From: Pseudoalteromonas rubra
GTDB taxonomy: Bacteria; Pseudomonadota; Gammaproteobacteria; Enterobacterales; Alteromonadaceae
Reading direction: 5' to 3'
Length of the DNA: 64,000 bases
Assembly: GCF_005887095.1 (NCBI RefSeq)
Contig: NZ_PNCI01000031.1
Span: 1-64,000 of the forward strand
The translations under genes were made by a program, and so were the position numbers. Of the stretch, positions 44,819 to 53,519 are shown piece after piece (positions within the stretch are counted from its first letter, which is position 1; each line of letters opens with the position of its first letter). The notes under the pieces are model-generated. The model made no database searches. It was not told the DNA's origin and saw only the letters and a list, made by a program, of their open reading frames with translations.

Positions 44819-46027
44819 ATGTTACAGCACACTGCAAACCATGCAGAAAACTCAGGGATCCGTTATTTTTGCCTGGCATTCGTTGCCATGGCCGGACTGG
44901 CCTATCTCAACTTTTTACCCGCCGTTATGGATGCGCTGGCAGGGGGGATTGGTTTTTCCGCACAGCAGGCCGGTACTTTGGTGGCCAGCAATGGGTATGG
45001 CGCATTACTGGGCAGCATCTGCGCTATCTTTGTGGTTCGACATATTGCCTGGAAACCCGCTTTACTGTTCATCTTCATCGCATTAGGCGCTATGGAGCTC
45101 AGTACTTCAGCATGGAGCACTTACACAGGTTTGCTGGCTTGGAGATTTATCGCCGGGATACTGGGTGGCTTTAGTGTTGGTATATCATTTGCCATCCTCG
45201 CGCGTTTAACGAACCCGGACAGAGCCTTCGGCACCTTGCTGTTTATTCAGTTCAGTATCGGCTCTGTGGTGATCTATGCCTTACCGGCACTTGAGCGCCT
45301 GCTCGGTGGCTACGCCGTGTTTTATGTCATGGCAGCACTGATTTTTATTGCTTTGTTCTTTTTACCCTTGCTGCCAGCCTTGCCGGCAGTGCATAACCCC
45401 AAACAGCATTCAAAACGTCTGCGCTTAACCGCCAAAAGCGCCCGGTTGCTGCTGGCGATGCAGCTCTATCTGGTTGCAGCCAGCGGGATTTGGGCGTTTG
45501 CGGGCCAAATGGGCCTAAGTGCAGGCCGCTCTCAAGTCCAGATCAGCCAGATCATTGCACTGACCGGTTTACTGGGACTGGCAGGCGCAGTACTCCCCAT
45601 TCTGAAATCAGGTCAGACACACCGCACACTGTGTTTATGTAGCAGCATTTTACTCTCTGTTATGGCTGCCTTACTGCTCATTTATGCGCATTTTAACCTT
45701 GTCTACATGCTGGCGTTGGCGCTGTTATTTTTTACCTGGCCCGCCGTACATGCCTACCTGCTCGCCCTCATCGCAGAGCAGGATAGTTCAGGACAGCTTT
45801 CATCCGTCGTAGCCGTGGTATCCAGCATAGGCGTGGCATCTGGCCCACTCCTCGGTGCGGCGCTACTAAGTAACGATATCTACACCACTATGCTGTGCAC
45901 CTTTGCAGCTCTGTTTACCCTTTGTCTGCTCTTGCTACAACGCCCGTTAAAAAGCCCCGCGCAGCGTCACTCACAGCTAAGTGCACCCTCTGACCAGGCT
46001 TACCAAACAACCAGGAGTATCCGATGA
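44819..46027 (+). CDS. major facilitator superfamily transporter
   Basis: A 402-residue MFS protein with 12 predicted TM helices. The motif-A region between TM2 and TM3 is weak (SICAIFVVRHIAWKPA), so it is a divergent member; substrate unknown. CAGGAG stands upstream. Its stop overlaps the start of the AhpD-like gene (ATGA), beginning a four-gene run to 47612. Confidence 0.8.
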   Translation: MLQHTANHAENSGIRYFCLAFVAMAGLAYLNFLPAVMDALAGGIGFSAQQAGTLVASNGYGALLGSICAIFVVRHIAWKPALLFIFIALGAMELSTSAWSTYTGLLAWRFIAGILGGFSVGISFAILARLTNPDRAFGTLLFIQFSIGSVVIYALPALERLLGGYAVFYVMAALIFIALFFLPLLPALPAVHNPKQHSKRLRLTAKSARLLLAMQLYLVAASGIWAFAGQMGLSAGRSQVQISQIIALTGLLGLAGAVLPILKSGQTHRTLCLCSSILLSVMAALLLIYAHFNLVYMLALALLFFTWPAVHAYLLALIAEQDSSGQLSSVVAVVSSIGVASGPLLGAALLSNDIYTTMLCTFAALFTLCLLLLQRPLKSPAQRHSQLSAPSDQAYQTTRSIR

Positions 46028-46581
46028 TCAAATACCTACTGAACAAAATGCTCATATCGATGCAAAAAAAGTATGACTACGACGTCGCGTATATGCAGGA
46101 CATCCTGTGCGCGGATCTGAGCGCCTTTTTTAAATACCTAAAATTTCAGTCCATGGCGGGTTATCGCGGGGGCCTGCCTCCGGCACCTTTATATGCCGCC
46201 AGGTTACGCGCCATCTTATGGGACGACTGTGGTCCCTGCACTCAGCTGCTGGTCAATATGGCACTGGAAGCGGCAGTGCCTGCGGCGCAGGTCAGTGCAA
46301 TCGTCAACAAAGAACTGGCTGCATTACCTGATGAACTCGCTCAGATAGTGGAATTTACTGATCTGGTGTTAGCCCATGATCCCAGTGCCGATGACATTCG
46401 CCCGCATATCCGTGCCATGTGGGGAGATCAGGGACTGATTGCGATCGCGTTTAGTATCAGCTCTTGTCGTGTCTATCCGGCCCTTAAATATACCTTAGGG
46501 TACGGCAAAGCATGCAGCCGTGTGGTCGTGAATGAGCAAACGCTGACGCCGTCTGACAAAAGCCGTTCAGTAACAGGGTAA
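46024..46581 (+). CDS. AhpD-like (carboxymuconolactone decarboxylase-type) protein
   Basis: A 185-residue helical protein with WDDCGPCTQLLVNMALEA, where Cys69 and Cys72 form the CxxC redox motif of AhpD-like proteins preceded by acidic residues. The C-terminal half repeats the helical fold. It may act as a thiol peroxidase/reductase or a decarboxylase-like enzyme. Translational overlap with the MFS gene suggests a shared pathway. Confidence 0.72.
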   Translation: MIKYLLNKMLISMQKKYDYDVAYMQDILCADLSAFFKYLKFQSMAGYRGGLPPAPLYAARLRAILWDDCGPCTQLLVNMALEAAVPAAQVSAIVNKELAALPDELAQIVEFTDLVLAHDPSADDIRPHIRAMWGDQGLIAIAFSISSCRVYPALKYTLGYGKACSRVVVNEQTLTPSDKSRSVTG

Positions 46582-46585
46582 TGTT

Positions 46586-46987
46586 ATGCGCAATCAAGTC
46601 ATCACATCCGTCGCCGTTTTGCTTGGACTAGCGGCGCTGGCCAATGGCGTGTTGATGCTGCTTTATCCGCAACAGTGGTACTGGAGTGTGCCCGGTGTAC
46701 CTGACAGGGGGTTTTACAACCAGCACTTTATACGTGATATCGGTATGTTATATATGCTGATTGGCGGCGCGTTTAGCTATGGCGCTTTTTATGTCCGCTA
46801 CCGTTTTCAGCTATGGCTGTTTCCCGCTTTATGGTTGAGCAGCCATGCGCTATTTCATTTTTGGGAGGTGCTGGTCGGGATCTGCGGGCCAATTTTTCTG
46901 TTAATTGATTTCGCTGGCGTTACCTTACCTGCATTATTGGCGCAGGGGTTGTGCTGGCAAGTAAAGAAGGCTGAAAAAGGTGCATAA
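46586..46987 (+). CDS. four-TM membrane protein of unknown function
   Basis: A 133-residue protein with hydrophobic helices near residues 5-27, 45-65, 70-90 and 100-125. It has a DxGxxY-like segment (FIRDIGMLYMLIGGAFSYGAF). I do not recognise a function. It begins four bases after the AhpD-like gene and its stop overlaps the SCO start, so all are co-transcribed. Confidence 0.7.
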   Translation: MRNQVITSVAVLLGLAALANGVLMLLYPQQWYWSVPGVPDRGFYNQHFIRDIGMLYMLIGGAFSYGAFYVRYRFQLWLFPALWLSSHALFHFWEVLVGICGPIFLLIDFAGVTLPALLAQGLCWQVKKAEKGA

Positions 46988-47612
46988 CAAATACGCACTA
47001 TTACTCACCCTGCTTATCGGTTGCGGGCTCGGTGTACTGCTCCCGATTACGCAACCAGTGCAACCAGTGCAACCAGTGCAACCAGTGCAACCAGACACCG
47101 TACAGGCCATGATACAAAAAGCCGAACGCCCCCTGGCACCATTTGAGCTGCAAAGTGCATACGGCCAGTTTGATCAACACCTGCTGCAAGGGCAGTGGAC
47201 AATCGTGATGTTTGGATTCACACATTGTCCGGATATTTGCCCAACCGCATTGTCCCGCTTAGCCGCGCTGGAAACACAGTTAACAGCGCTTTCCATCCGC
47301 CGGCAGCCCATATATGTGTTTGTGTCCGTCGACCCGGGAAGAGACTCCATCACAGCACTCGAGACGTATGTACGCCATTTCAGCCCTTCATTTATTGGCA
47401 TTACCGGTCACCCCGACCAACTTAAGTCACTCGCTCAAAGCACTGGTGCACAATTTCAGGTAATTACAGCCCCCGACAACTATCAGGTTGCGCACTCTAC
47501 CATGATCTTTTTACTTGATCCGACCGCAACACTGAGGGGTCGATTCGATATAAACCAGAACCTGAGTGGGCTCGCTCATCAACTAAACAGCTTCATCAAT
47601 TCATATCAGTAA
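46980..47612 (+). CDS. SCO1/SenC family thioredoxin-like protein
   Basis: A 210-residue membrane-anchored thioredoxin-fold protein. Cys83 and Cys87 in FTHCPDICPTA and a His in VAHSTM form the copper site of SCO proteins, which deliver copper to cytochrome oxidase or act as thiol reductants. The start is GTG 46980, overlapping the end of the previous gene. Residues about 25-40 are QPV repeats from a 9-bp tandem DNA repeat. No cytochrome oxidase gene is nearby. Confidence 0.87.
   Translation: MHNKYALLLTLLIGCGLGVLLPITQPVQPVQPVQPVQPDTVQAMIQKAERPLAPFELQSAYGQFDQHLLQGQWTIVMFGFTHCPDICPTALSRLAALETQLTALSIRRQPIYVFVSVDPGRDSITALETYVRHFSPSFIGITGHPDQLKSLAQSTGAQFQVITAPDNYQVAHSTMIFLLDPTATLRGRFDINQNLSGLAHQLNSFINSYQ
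47052..47096 (+). repeat. 9-bp tandem repeat inside the SCO gene
   Basis: Four exact copies of CAACCAGTG and a partial fifth encode a Gln-Pro-Val stretch in the linker after the membrane anchor. Slippage would add or remove three residues without a frameshift. Confidence 0.85.
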
Positions 47613-47827
47613 CTGGTTGATAGGGTGCTTCTCTCTGGCAGTATCATGGTAACTTTATTCAAAAATACTTAAGATATTGACTAGGAATCAAAAAAGCTGA
47701 CATGTGGGTCCCCCTCATTTTCAATACTTGTGAAGTAACGCTAAATGAGTAAAATTGGCCTCTTTTGTTTGATAAACCCAACAAGCACTGTATACTTAAA
47801 CAGTGCTTCACTTCAGGGCTGGATTAT

Positions 47828-48835
47828 ATGAACAACTCCTACACATCAATAGAGATCTGTGCTGGTGCCGGTGGACAGGCTTTGGGGCTACACCAAGCAG
47901 GATTCAAGCATAAGCTATTGATTGAAATAGATAAGCCAGCTTGTAAAACCTTGGAATTAAATAACGATAAGCTCAAGTTAGGGTGGGAAAAAATTCTAGA
48001 GGGATGCGTAGAAGAATTCGCTCGTAGTGAATCCCATAATTACAAAGGAACAGATTTAGTAGCTGGAGGTGTACCTTGCCCACCATTTTCTAAAGCAGGA
48101 AAACAACTAGGAAAAGACGATGAGCGAGATCTATTTCCAGCAGCATTGGAAATAGTTGAGAAAGTGAACCCCAAAGCAGTATTAATTGAGAATGTAGCTG
48201 GCTTACTGGAGCCCAAGTTTGAAGCTTACAGAGCAGAAATAAATTCACATTTGAAGCAGCTAGGCTACTCTACTTTTTGGAAATTACACAATGCATGCGA
48301 CTTCGGAGTTCCTCAGCTTAGGCCTAGAGTCACATTGGTGGCTCTCAAACCTGAATTTGCGAAGTTTTTTTCTTGGCCAACTGAAGTTATCAAGCCACCA
48401 ACAGTAGGCGAAGCTCTTTACGATTTAATGGCTTCAAACGGCTGGGAAGGTGCAAACGAATGGAAATTAAAAGCAAATAAAATTGCCCCCACATTGGTAG
48501 GTGGATCAAAAAAACATGGGGGTCCAGATTTAGGACCATCTCGGGCTAGAAAAGCATGGAAGGAACTTCATGTAAATGGTTGCCTTATTGGGAATGAACC
48601 TCCTGAAAAAGGGTTCACTGGCTACAAAGACAAAGTAGAATACCAAGGCATGCCATTAATTACGGTTAGAATGGCAGCAAGAATACAGGGCTTTCCAGAC
48701 TGGTGGGAGTTTTATGGGAAAAAAACTCCCGCTTATAGGCAGGTTGGGAATGCGTTTCCTCCCCCTGTAGCTAAGTCTATTGGTTTAGCTATTCTAGATG
48801 CGTTAAATAAAGCATCTTGCCAAAAAGTTGCATAA
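47828..48835 (+). CDS. DNA (cytosine-5-)-methyltransferase of a type II R-M system
   Basis: A 335-residue C5 methyltransferase with the motifs in order: I (EICAGAGGQALGLHQAGF), IV with catalytic Cys84 (GGVPCPPFSKAG), VI (LIENVAG), VIII (QLRPRVTLVAL), IX (RMAARIQGFPDWW) and X (YRQVGNAFPPPVAKSIGLAI). The target recognition domain between VIII and IX is short. It is convergent with a NaeI-type endonuclease gene and their ends abut, which fits a cognate pair. The sequence is AT-richer than the flanking genes, suggesting acquisition by transfer. The recognised sequence cannot be read directly; NaeI itself cuts GCCGGC. Confidence 0.92.
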   Translation: MNNSYTSIEICAGAGGQALGLHQAGFKHKLLIEIDKPACKTLELNNDKLKLGWEKILEGCVEEFARSESHNYKGTDLVAGGVPCPPFSKAGKQLGKDDERDLFPAALEIVEKVNPKAVLIENVAGLLEPKFEAYRAEINSHLKQLGYSTFWKLHNACDFGVPQLRPRVTLVALKPEFAKFFSWPTEVIKPPTVGEALYDLMASNGWEGANEWKLKANKIAPTLVGGSKKHGGPDLGPSRARKAWKELHVNGCLIGNEPPEKGFTGYKDKVEYQGMPLITVRMAARIQGFPDWWEFYGKKTPAYRQVGNAFPPPVAKSIGLAILDALNKASCQKVA

Positions 48836-49687
48836 CTAGCTATCTGATACGCAAACAAAATGCTCTGTCGTTACACCTGTGAAACCCAAATTTTCAAGCT
48901 TAGCTTTATCCTCTCGATTACCTCCCCATAATACGGTTAGCCCTTCAAGGGCTAATATATCCCTTGCCCCACCATTTCCTCGAATTCTTTTCATATAATC
49001 TTTTTGCTGTGCAACACATTCAACGAGCCTGCGCCCAATCAATTCGTTCTGAAAACGCCTGAATAAGTTTGCTAATCGAGTACTTCCACCCCTTGGTTCT
49101 AAAATTTCTCGCCGGGCACTGTCACTCAAATGTAAAAAGAAGTTTCTAGGCAGTTGTCCATCTTTTACAAGCCACAAGATTTCATTCTTACCTTCTTTCG
49201 AAATAGTGCGTTTTCCATCTCTGTTTTTCCCTTTATTCAGAACTCTATCTCTGCATATTATCAGGCCAAACTGAAAAAACGATTTACTATCGTTTGACAG
49301 TAACAAAATACAAATTTCATCCACTGCCTCGCTTGGTATTGTCCAGTTAGATCCAATAGTATTTTTTACATCAACCTCTTTCTCGCCAATTAACAGATCT
49401 AGTTTTCTACCTTTACCTAACCCAAAGGTGTCACGAAAAACTATCTCAACCTTAGTCCCAATATAAGTTTTCTCCGTTTTTTCTAGCTCATCAATGCTGT
49501 ACCGGTTTGTTCTTGGCATATCAATCACTTCATCAAGCGCATTTCTTAATATCCCTCCAACAATTGCTTCTAAATCTGAATCACTATCCGAGTATTCAGC
49601 AAAAAAGTTGAAAACGCTTATCAAGCGTTCGTTCTCAGGGTGAGCTTTCAAGTAAGCCTCTAAATAAGAATTCCTTTTTAAATTCAA
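48836..49687 (-). CDS. NaeI-family type II restriction endonuclease
   Basis: A 283-residue enzyme resembling NaeI along its length. From what I recall of the NaeI structure (Glu70, Asp86, Asp95, Lys97), the matching residues here, Glu81, Asp97, Asp106 and Lys108 (GRKLDLLIGEKEVDVK), keep exactly the same spacing. The C-terminal domain (NELIGRRLVECVAQQKDYMK then RIRGNGGARDIL) corresponds to the second DNA-binding, topoisomerase-like domain that lets NaeI bind an effector site. The protein is a little shorter than NaeI and lacks its extended tail. It abuts the methyltransferase gene end to end. Confidence 0.88.
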   Translation of the reverse strand: MNLKRNSYLEAYLKAHPENERLISVFNFFAEYSDSDSDLEAIVGGILRNALDEVIDMPRTNRYSIDELEKTEKTYIGTKVEIVFRDTFGLGKGRKLDLLIGEKEVDVKNTIGSNWTIPSEAVDEICILLLSNDSKSFFQFGLIICRDRVLNKGKNRDGKRTISKEGKNEILWLVKDGQLPRNFFLHLSDSARREILEPRGGSTRLANLFRRFQNELIGRRLVECVAQQKDYMKRIRGNGGARDILALEGLTVLWGGNREDKAKLENLGFTGVTTEHFVCVSDS

Positions 49688-49821
49688 TTATTATGTCTCC
49701 GTAAAATAAGTTGGAATTTATGTAGTAGCAGTAAATATTGTCCAGTAGAGTGCTTAATTTAGTGAAGTGTGTAAAGGGGCTTTACGCTCTTTGTAATTGA
49801 GATAAAGTCTTAGAGATTAAG

Positions 49822-49849
49822 AAAAAGGCAGCCATTGGCTGCCTTTTTT
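49822..49849. terminator. bidirectional terminator after the small RHH operon
   Basis: GGCAGCC and GGCTGCC around ATT, with A- and T-tracts on both sides (AAAAAGGCAGCCATTGGC...). It lies six bases after the stop of the lysine-rich mini-gene. Confidence 0.85.
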
Positions 49850-49854
49850 CGCGA

Positions 49855-49974
49855 TTAATTCGCTTTCTTGATCGCTTTTTTCAGCTTTTTGATTTTCGCT
49901 TCATGTTTTGCGATCTTACCAGTACGTTTCTGTACTTCTTTCTTTAGCTTTTTAACATCAACTTTCTTAGCCAT
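49855..49974 (-). CDS. lysine-rich mini-protein, 39 aa
   Basis: A 39-residue ORF reading MAKKVDVKKLKKEVQKRTGK then IAKHEAKIKKLKKAIKKAN, with about 40 percent lysine and a heptad-like helix. It overlaps the 3' end of the ribbon-helix-helix gene (its ATG lies inside that gene's last codons) and is followed by a strong terminator, so expression is well supported. It could bind nucleic acid or pair with the RHH protein. I do not recognise it. Confidence 0.6.
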   Translation of the reverse strand: MAKKVDVKKLKKEVQKRTGKIAKHEAKIKKLKKAIKKAN

Positions 49975-50152
49975 CCTGATCTCCTTTGACCGGTTTCTCT
50001 TGCTCTGGCTTGTGCTTTTTCACAAACCGCTTAATAAACTTTCTAATCTCGCGGGAAGAGGAGGTATCGAGTTCGTTGCACAAGGCGACAAACTCATCTC
50101 TTTGCGCTTTATTTATGCGCACAATTAATTGTGCATCTTTGTTGTTAGCCAT
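49967..50152 (-). CDS. Arc/CopG-like ribbon-helix-helix protein
   Basis: A 61-residue basic protein: a beta strand with QLIVRINKAQRDEFVALCNEL, then DTSSSREIRKFIKRFVKKH, which fits an RHH DNA-binding fold (strand, helix, turn with Ser-Ser, helix). An AGGAAG site precedes ATG 50152, and a perfect 9-3-9 palindrome lies about 40 bases upstream, suggesting autoregulation. It is co-transcribed with the lysine-rich mini-gene and adjoins the restriction-modification pair. Such pairs can be antitoxin-like or plasmid-derived; no toxin motif is visible in the partner. Confidence 0.65.
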   Translation of the reverse strand: MANNKDAQLIVRINKAQRDEFVALCNELDTSSSREIRKFIKRFVKKHKPEQEKPVKGDQDG

Positions 50153-50191
50153 GCTCTGCTTCCTGCATCGGAGGTGTATCTCTCACCCCTG

Positions 50192-50212
50192 TGTATATAC
50201 AACGTATATACA
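50192..50212. promoter_or_regulatory. 9-3-9 palindrome upstream of the RHH gene
   Basis: TGTATATAC and GTATATACA around AAC form a perfect inverted repeat 39 bases before the RHH start. It overlaps a TATA-rich promoter-like region and fits an RHH operator. Confidence 0.65.
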
Positions 50213-50398
50213 TTATGAATGCGTGTCAACCCGCTTAAGCACATTTTGTCATTACACCTCCGCAGAGCAACTAACATTAACGGCCATATACATCCTCTAT
50301 ATGTCTCAAACCGGCCTCTTTCAGTGCCATAAAAATCACTACACTGCACACTGCACACAGAACACACCTCAATAACCAAACAAACAGGACAGTAAACC

Positions 50399-50944
50399 AT
50401 GAATAAAGCACTACTTGTAATAGATACCCAGGACTCGTTCTACCACACTCCTTATTGGTCCGTTCGCGATGTCGCAGACTTCCAGCACAACCTGACTCAG
50501 CTGATAGCTGCATTTCAGCGTAATCAACACAAAGTGATCAAAATTCTTCATAGTCGTGACGACGTGCCAGACAGTCCTTTCAATCCAGCCTCTGGGTTTG
50601 TGAAGCCTATGGCATTTTTGGATACGCCATTTGATAAAACTTTCCATAAATCAGTACACAACGCCTTTACCGATACAGGGCTTGCTATGTGGTTGAAAAG
50701 AAATAACATAGACTGTGTCGCTATCTCGGGCATTCGCACTGAACAGTGCTGCGAGACCACTGCCCGTGTTGCCAGCGATCTGGGCTTCCAGGTCGAATTT
50801 GTCACCGATGCGACCCTAACGTTTGATATGCAACATCAGCCGAGTGGTCAACGCTTTAAGGCCGACGAAATCAAGGTCCGTACCGAACTGGTATTGGCTG
50901 AGCGTTTTGCCAAGATCTGTACGCTACAAGATTTTGTGCTCTAA
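50399..50944 (+). CDS. isochorismatase-family cysteine hydrolase
   Basis: A 181-residue hydrolase with the triad pattern of the family: Asp9 in LVIDTQDSF, Lys84 in FHKSVHNAF and the nucleophile Cys (Cys117 or Cys118) in ISGIRTEQCCETTARVA. Members hydrolyse amides, nicotinamide, ureas or isochorismate; the substrate is unknown. It is followed 16 bases later by a GlxA-type regulator, which probably controls it. Confidence 0.86.
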   Translation: MNKALLVIDTQDSFYHTPYWSVRDVADFQHNLTQLIAAFQRNQHKVIKILHSRDDVPDSPFNPASGFVKPMAFLDTPFDKTFHKSVHNAFTDTGLAMWLKRNNIDCVAISGIRTEQCCETTARVASDLGFQVEFVTDATLTFDMQHQPSGQRFKADEIKVRTELVLAERFAKICTLQDFVL

Positions 50945-50960
50945 CTCAGGAAAAGGGAAA

Positions 50961-51923
50961 ATGTCAGCACCGCAACAGTTTTACTTTGTTCTGCTAAAAA
51001 ACACCTTACCACTCGATTTGGCAGGGCCATTGCAGGTGCTACTGGAAGCCAGGCGTGCAGGGCAATTTATTGATATACATTATGTCAGTGCCGAACGCGA
51101 ACAGATAATAGATGGCGGGCTGATGCTACATCAGCTCGACCCTTTACCCAGCCAACTGGATGCCAACGATGTGGTGATCTTACCCGGCTGTAATGACGCT
51201 TTTGCCACCTATGACAGCTCGGCAGGTCGGGTTACTCAGCAATGGTTGAATGAGCAGGCCAGATATGACCCCTACATTTTGACTATCTGCTCAGGCGCAG
51301 TACTCGCAGCAAAAGCAGGGCTAATCAATAATAAAGCCTGCACTACACACTTTGCGCTGATTGAACGCTTCCGCCGGACGTTCCGAGCCAGTAAGGTGGC
51401 CGACAATCGTATCTTTGTGCAAGACGGTAAGCTATTTAGTAGTGCAGGTATTAGTTCAGGCATAGACATGACACTGCACTTTGTCTCATTGCAGTTTGGT
51501 GAATACATTGCCGCCCGGGTTGCCAGAGAAATGTTAGTGTACTTTCGTCGTAATGGGCAGGATCCCCAGCTCAGCCCCTGGCTGCGACATCGCAACCATA
51601 TGCATCGAGCTTTACACCAGGTCCAGGACTTGATCTGCAGTCAGGTGGGGTGCTCACATAGCCTACAAACTCTGGCAAGTTCGGTCCATCTCTCAGTTCG
51701 CCAGCTTAGTCGGCTTTTTAAACAAACCCTCGGGATCACGCCGGGTGAGTATGTCAGCAGTATTAAAGTAGCACACGCCAAAGCGTTATTATCCGGAAGC
51801 AGTATTCAGATAGAAGCCATTGCTGAGGCCTGCGGTTACAGCAGTGCTCGTCACTTTCGGCGGATCTGGAATCAATATGAACCCCAGTCTCCTTCGCAAT
51901 ACCGTCAGGCTCACCAACAGTGA
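50961..51923 (+). CDS. GlxA-type AraC regulator with DJ-1/PfpI domain
   Basis: A 320-residue fusion. The N-terminal about 185 residues form a DJ-1/PfpI-like domain (ILPGCND, TICSGAVLAAKAGL, THFALIERF); the Cys of TICSG sits at the position of the DJ-1 nucleophile. The C-terminal AraC HTH domain follows: LQTLASSVHLSVRQLSRLFK and IEAIAEACGYSSARHFRRIW. Such proteins regulate nitrogen-compound metabolism. ATG 50961 follows AAAGGGAAA. It forms an operon with the isochorismatase gene. Confidence 0.9.
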   Translation: MSAPQQFYFVLLKNTLPLDLAGPLQVLLEARRAGQFIDIHYVSAEREQIIDGGLMLHQLDPLPSQLDANDVVILPGCNDAFATYDSSAGRVTQQWLNEQARYDPYILTICSGAVLAAKAGLINNKACTTHFALIERFRRTFRASKVADNRIFVQDGKLFSSAGISSGIDMTLHFVSLQFGEYIAARVAREMLVYFRRNGQDPQLSPWLRHRNHMHRALHQVQDLICSQVGCSHSLQTLASSVHLSVRQLSRLFKQTLGITPGEYVSSIKVAHAKALLSGSSIQIEAIAEACGYSSARHFRRIWNQYEPQSPSQYRQAHQQ

Positions 51924-51991
51924 GAATTACACTGGCCTAAGTGCCCTTTACACTTTAAACTCCGAGTTTTCAGATAACTAAAAATAACAAC

Positions 51992-52507
51992 ATGCCCGTT
52001 TTAGACATCCTAACCGCACCTGATCCAAGATTGCAGGTGAAAGCAAAACCAGTCAGTGATATCACATCAGTACAACCGCTCATCGACGACATGCTCGATA
52101 CCTTATATGCAACCAGAGATGGAATTGGCCTGGCAGCAACTCAGGTTGGCCGGGATGAAGCGATTGTGATCATCGACTTATCGGAAGCACGTAATGATCC
52201 ATTGATCCTAATAAATCCGGAGGTGGTCAGTGGCAGTAATAAAGCCATGGGTGAAGAAGGGTGTCTGTCAGTGCCGGACTACTTTGCCAAAGTGGAGCGC
52301 TACACAGAGGTTACTGTCAAGGGACTGGACCGTACAGGACAGCCCATCACAGTGCAAAGCGATGAATTTCTGGCCATTGTTATGCAACATGAAATAGATC
52401 ATTTGTCAGGCAACCTGTTCATTGATTACCTGTCTCCGCTAAAACGTCAAATGGCCATGAAAAAGGTAAAGAAATACGTTAAGGCTCAAAGTAAGCAAAA
52501 CGCCTAA
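51992..52507 (+). CDS. def: peptide deformylase
   Basis: A 171-residue deformylase with all three motifs: GIGLAATQV, EEGCLSVP with metal ligand Cys91, and QHEIDHLSG with His133, Glu134 and His137. It removes the formyl group from nascent proteins. The gene is alone, not beside fmt as the housekeeping def usually is, so it may be a second copy. No strong ribosome binding site precedes it. Confidence 0.93.
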   Translation: MPVLDILTAPDPRLQVKAKPVSDITSVQPLIDDMLDTLYATRDGIGLAATQVGRDEAIVIIDLSEARNDPLILINPEVVSGSNKAMGEEGCLSVPDYFAKVERYTEVTVKGLDRTGQPITVQSDEFLAIVMQHEIDHLSGNLFIDYLSPLKRQMAMKKVKKYVKAQSKQNA

Positions 52508-52578
52508 ACAGACAGGGGCTCTTGTCCAGATATTAGCCAGTAATGTTTAATTTAACATAAATGCTGGCTAAGACCGGT

Positions 52579-53046
52579 TCAGGCGGCGCTACCCAGCCAT
52601 TGATCAACCTGTGCTTTTGCCCGCTCAGTCGCTAATTCACCGCCAATATGCGGCATACTGATCCCATATGCGGTGATCACCTTAATATTGGCGATGCCAA
52701 TAAAGCCCAGCACCTGCTTAAGATAAGGTACCTGAAAGTCGACAGCTTGCATCTCAGGCGTTGCCATATCCGCACCCGCACTGGCGATTATCACGGCTTG
52801 TTTTCCTTGCAACAGCCCCGATGGTCCCTGCTCTGAATAAGAAAATGTCAGACCAAAACGACAGATCTGATCAATATAGTTTTTCATCAGACTAGTGACA
52901 CTAAAGTTATGCATCGGAGACGCAAAGACAATGATGTCTGCCTGTTTCAGCTCTTCAATATAGAGTAATGACGGCTGTGGCACTGCGGCTTGTTCAGCTG
53001 TTAACGCATCCTGATCACCATAAAAGCTATTGAGGATCTGATTGTC
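52579..53046 (-). pseudogene. azoR: 5'-truncated FMN-dependent NADH-azoreductase gene
   Basis: The frame from a TGA at about 53047 down to 52579 reads FPLPVYDNQILNSFYGDQDA, then LTAEQAAVPQPSLLYIEELK and IIVFASPMHNFSVTSLMKNY, the flavin-binding AzoR core, through to the normal C-terminus. The first about 45-50 residues of AzoR, including the phosphate-binding loop for FMN, are missing and a stop blocks the frame. An internal GTG at 52983 could start a fragment, but this lacks part of the flavodoxin fold. I therefore call it a truncated gene. Confidence 0.7.
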
Positions 53047-53261
53047 ATAAACCGGCAGTGGAAATCAACTTAGTGTACCAGCTCCCTAATATAAAGCTCA
53101 GTGTCGACTTTTTTTGCGAGTATATGCACGCACACAAGGCCGATATGGTAAAAACCTGATCCAAACTAACAAATTGATTTATATAGATTGGTTTCGTCTT
53201 TTAGAAAAATAAGGTGGTGTATATCAGCGATATCAACAGATCAATATTTTACTAACTATAC

Positions 53262-53510
53262 CTAAGTGTGCGCCAAATCATGGAAGTCGCAAAACTGCGA
53301 CACAAACCATTCAATTTTTGGGTCGCTTTTACGAGTGCGATGCCAATATAACTTAAGTTGATAGTTAGGTACCGACAATGGTGGAGGTTCTAGTTAGAGC
53401 TGCAACCTGTCACATACCTGCAAAGCATAACGCTGTGGCATCGTCAGCAGCACTTTATTCATTTGAAATTTGAGCTTACACTGGGCACCAATCATGTCAA
53501 CTTTGGAAAT
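53262..53510 (-). pseudogene. C-terminal remnant of a LysR regulator gene
   Basis: Read on the minus strand, the sequence gives FQMNKVLLTMPQRYALQVCD RLQL, an in-frame stop (TAA), then LEPPPLSVPNYQLKLYWHRT RKSDPKIEWF and a terminal stop at 53262. This is the usual end of a LysR effector domain (the LLTMPxRY and LKLYWHxR...DP...W motifs). The N-terminal HTH and most of the effector domain are gone. LysR genes often neighbour azoR, so this and the truncated azoR are probably one decaying locus. The upstream edge is uncertain. Confidence 0.65.
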
Positions 53511-53519
53511 CATTTACCA

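Noticed and set aside
44797..45174. 125-residue plus-strand frame starting ahead of the MFS gene
   Set aside because: It overlaps the MFS gene in another frame; the MFS frame has the membrane-protein pattern and a proper ribosome binding site.
53463..53519. Upstream start for the SSAT-like acetyltransferase
   Set aside because: The extra 19 residues are not family-like and overlap the LysR remnant; the conserved N-terminus begins at 53520.
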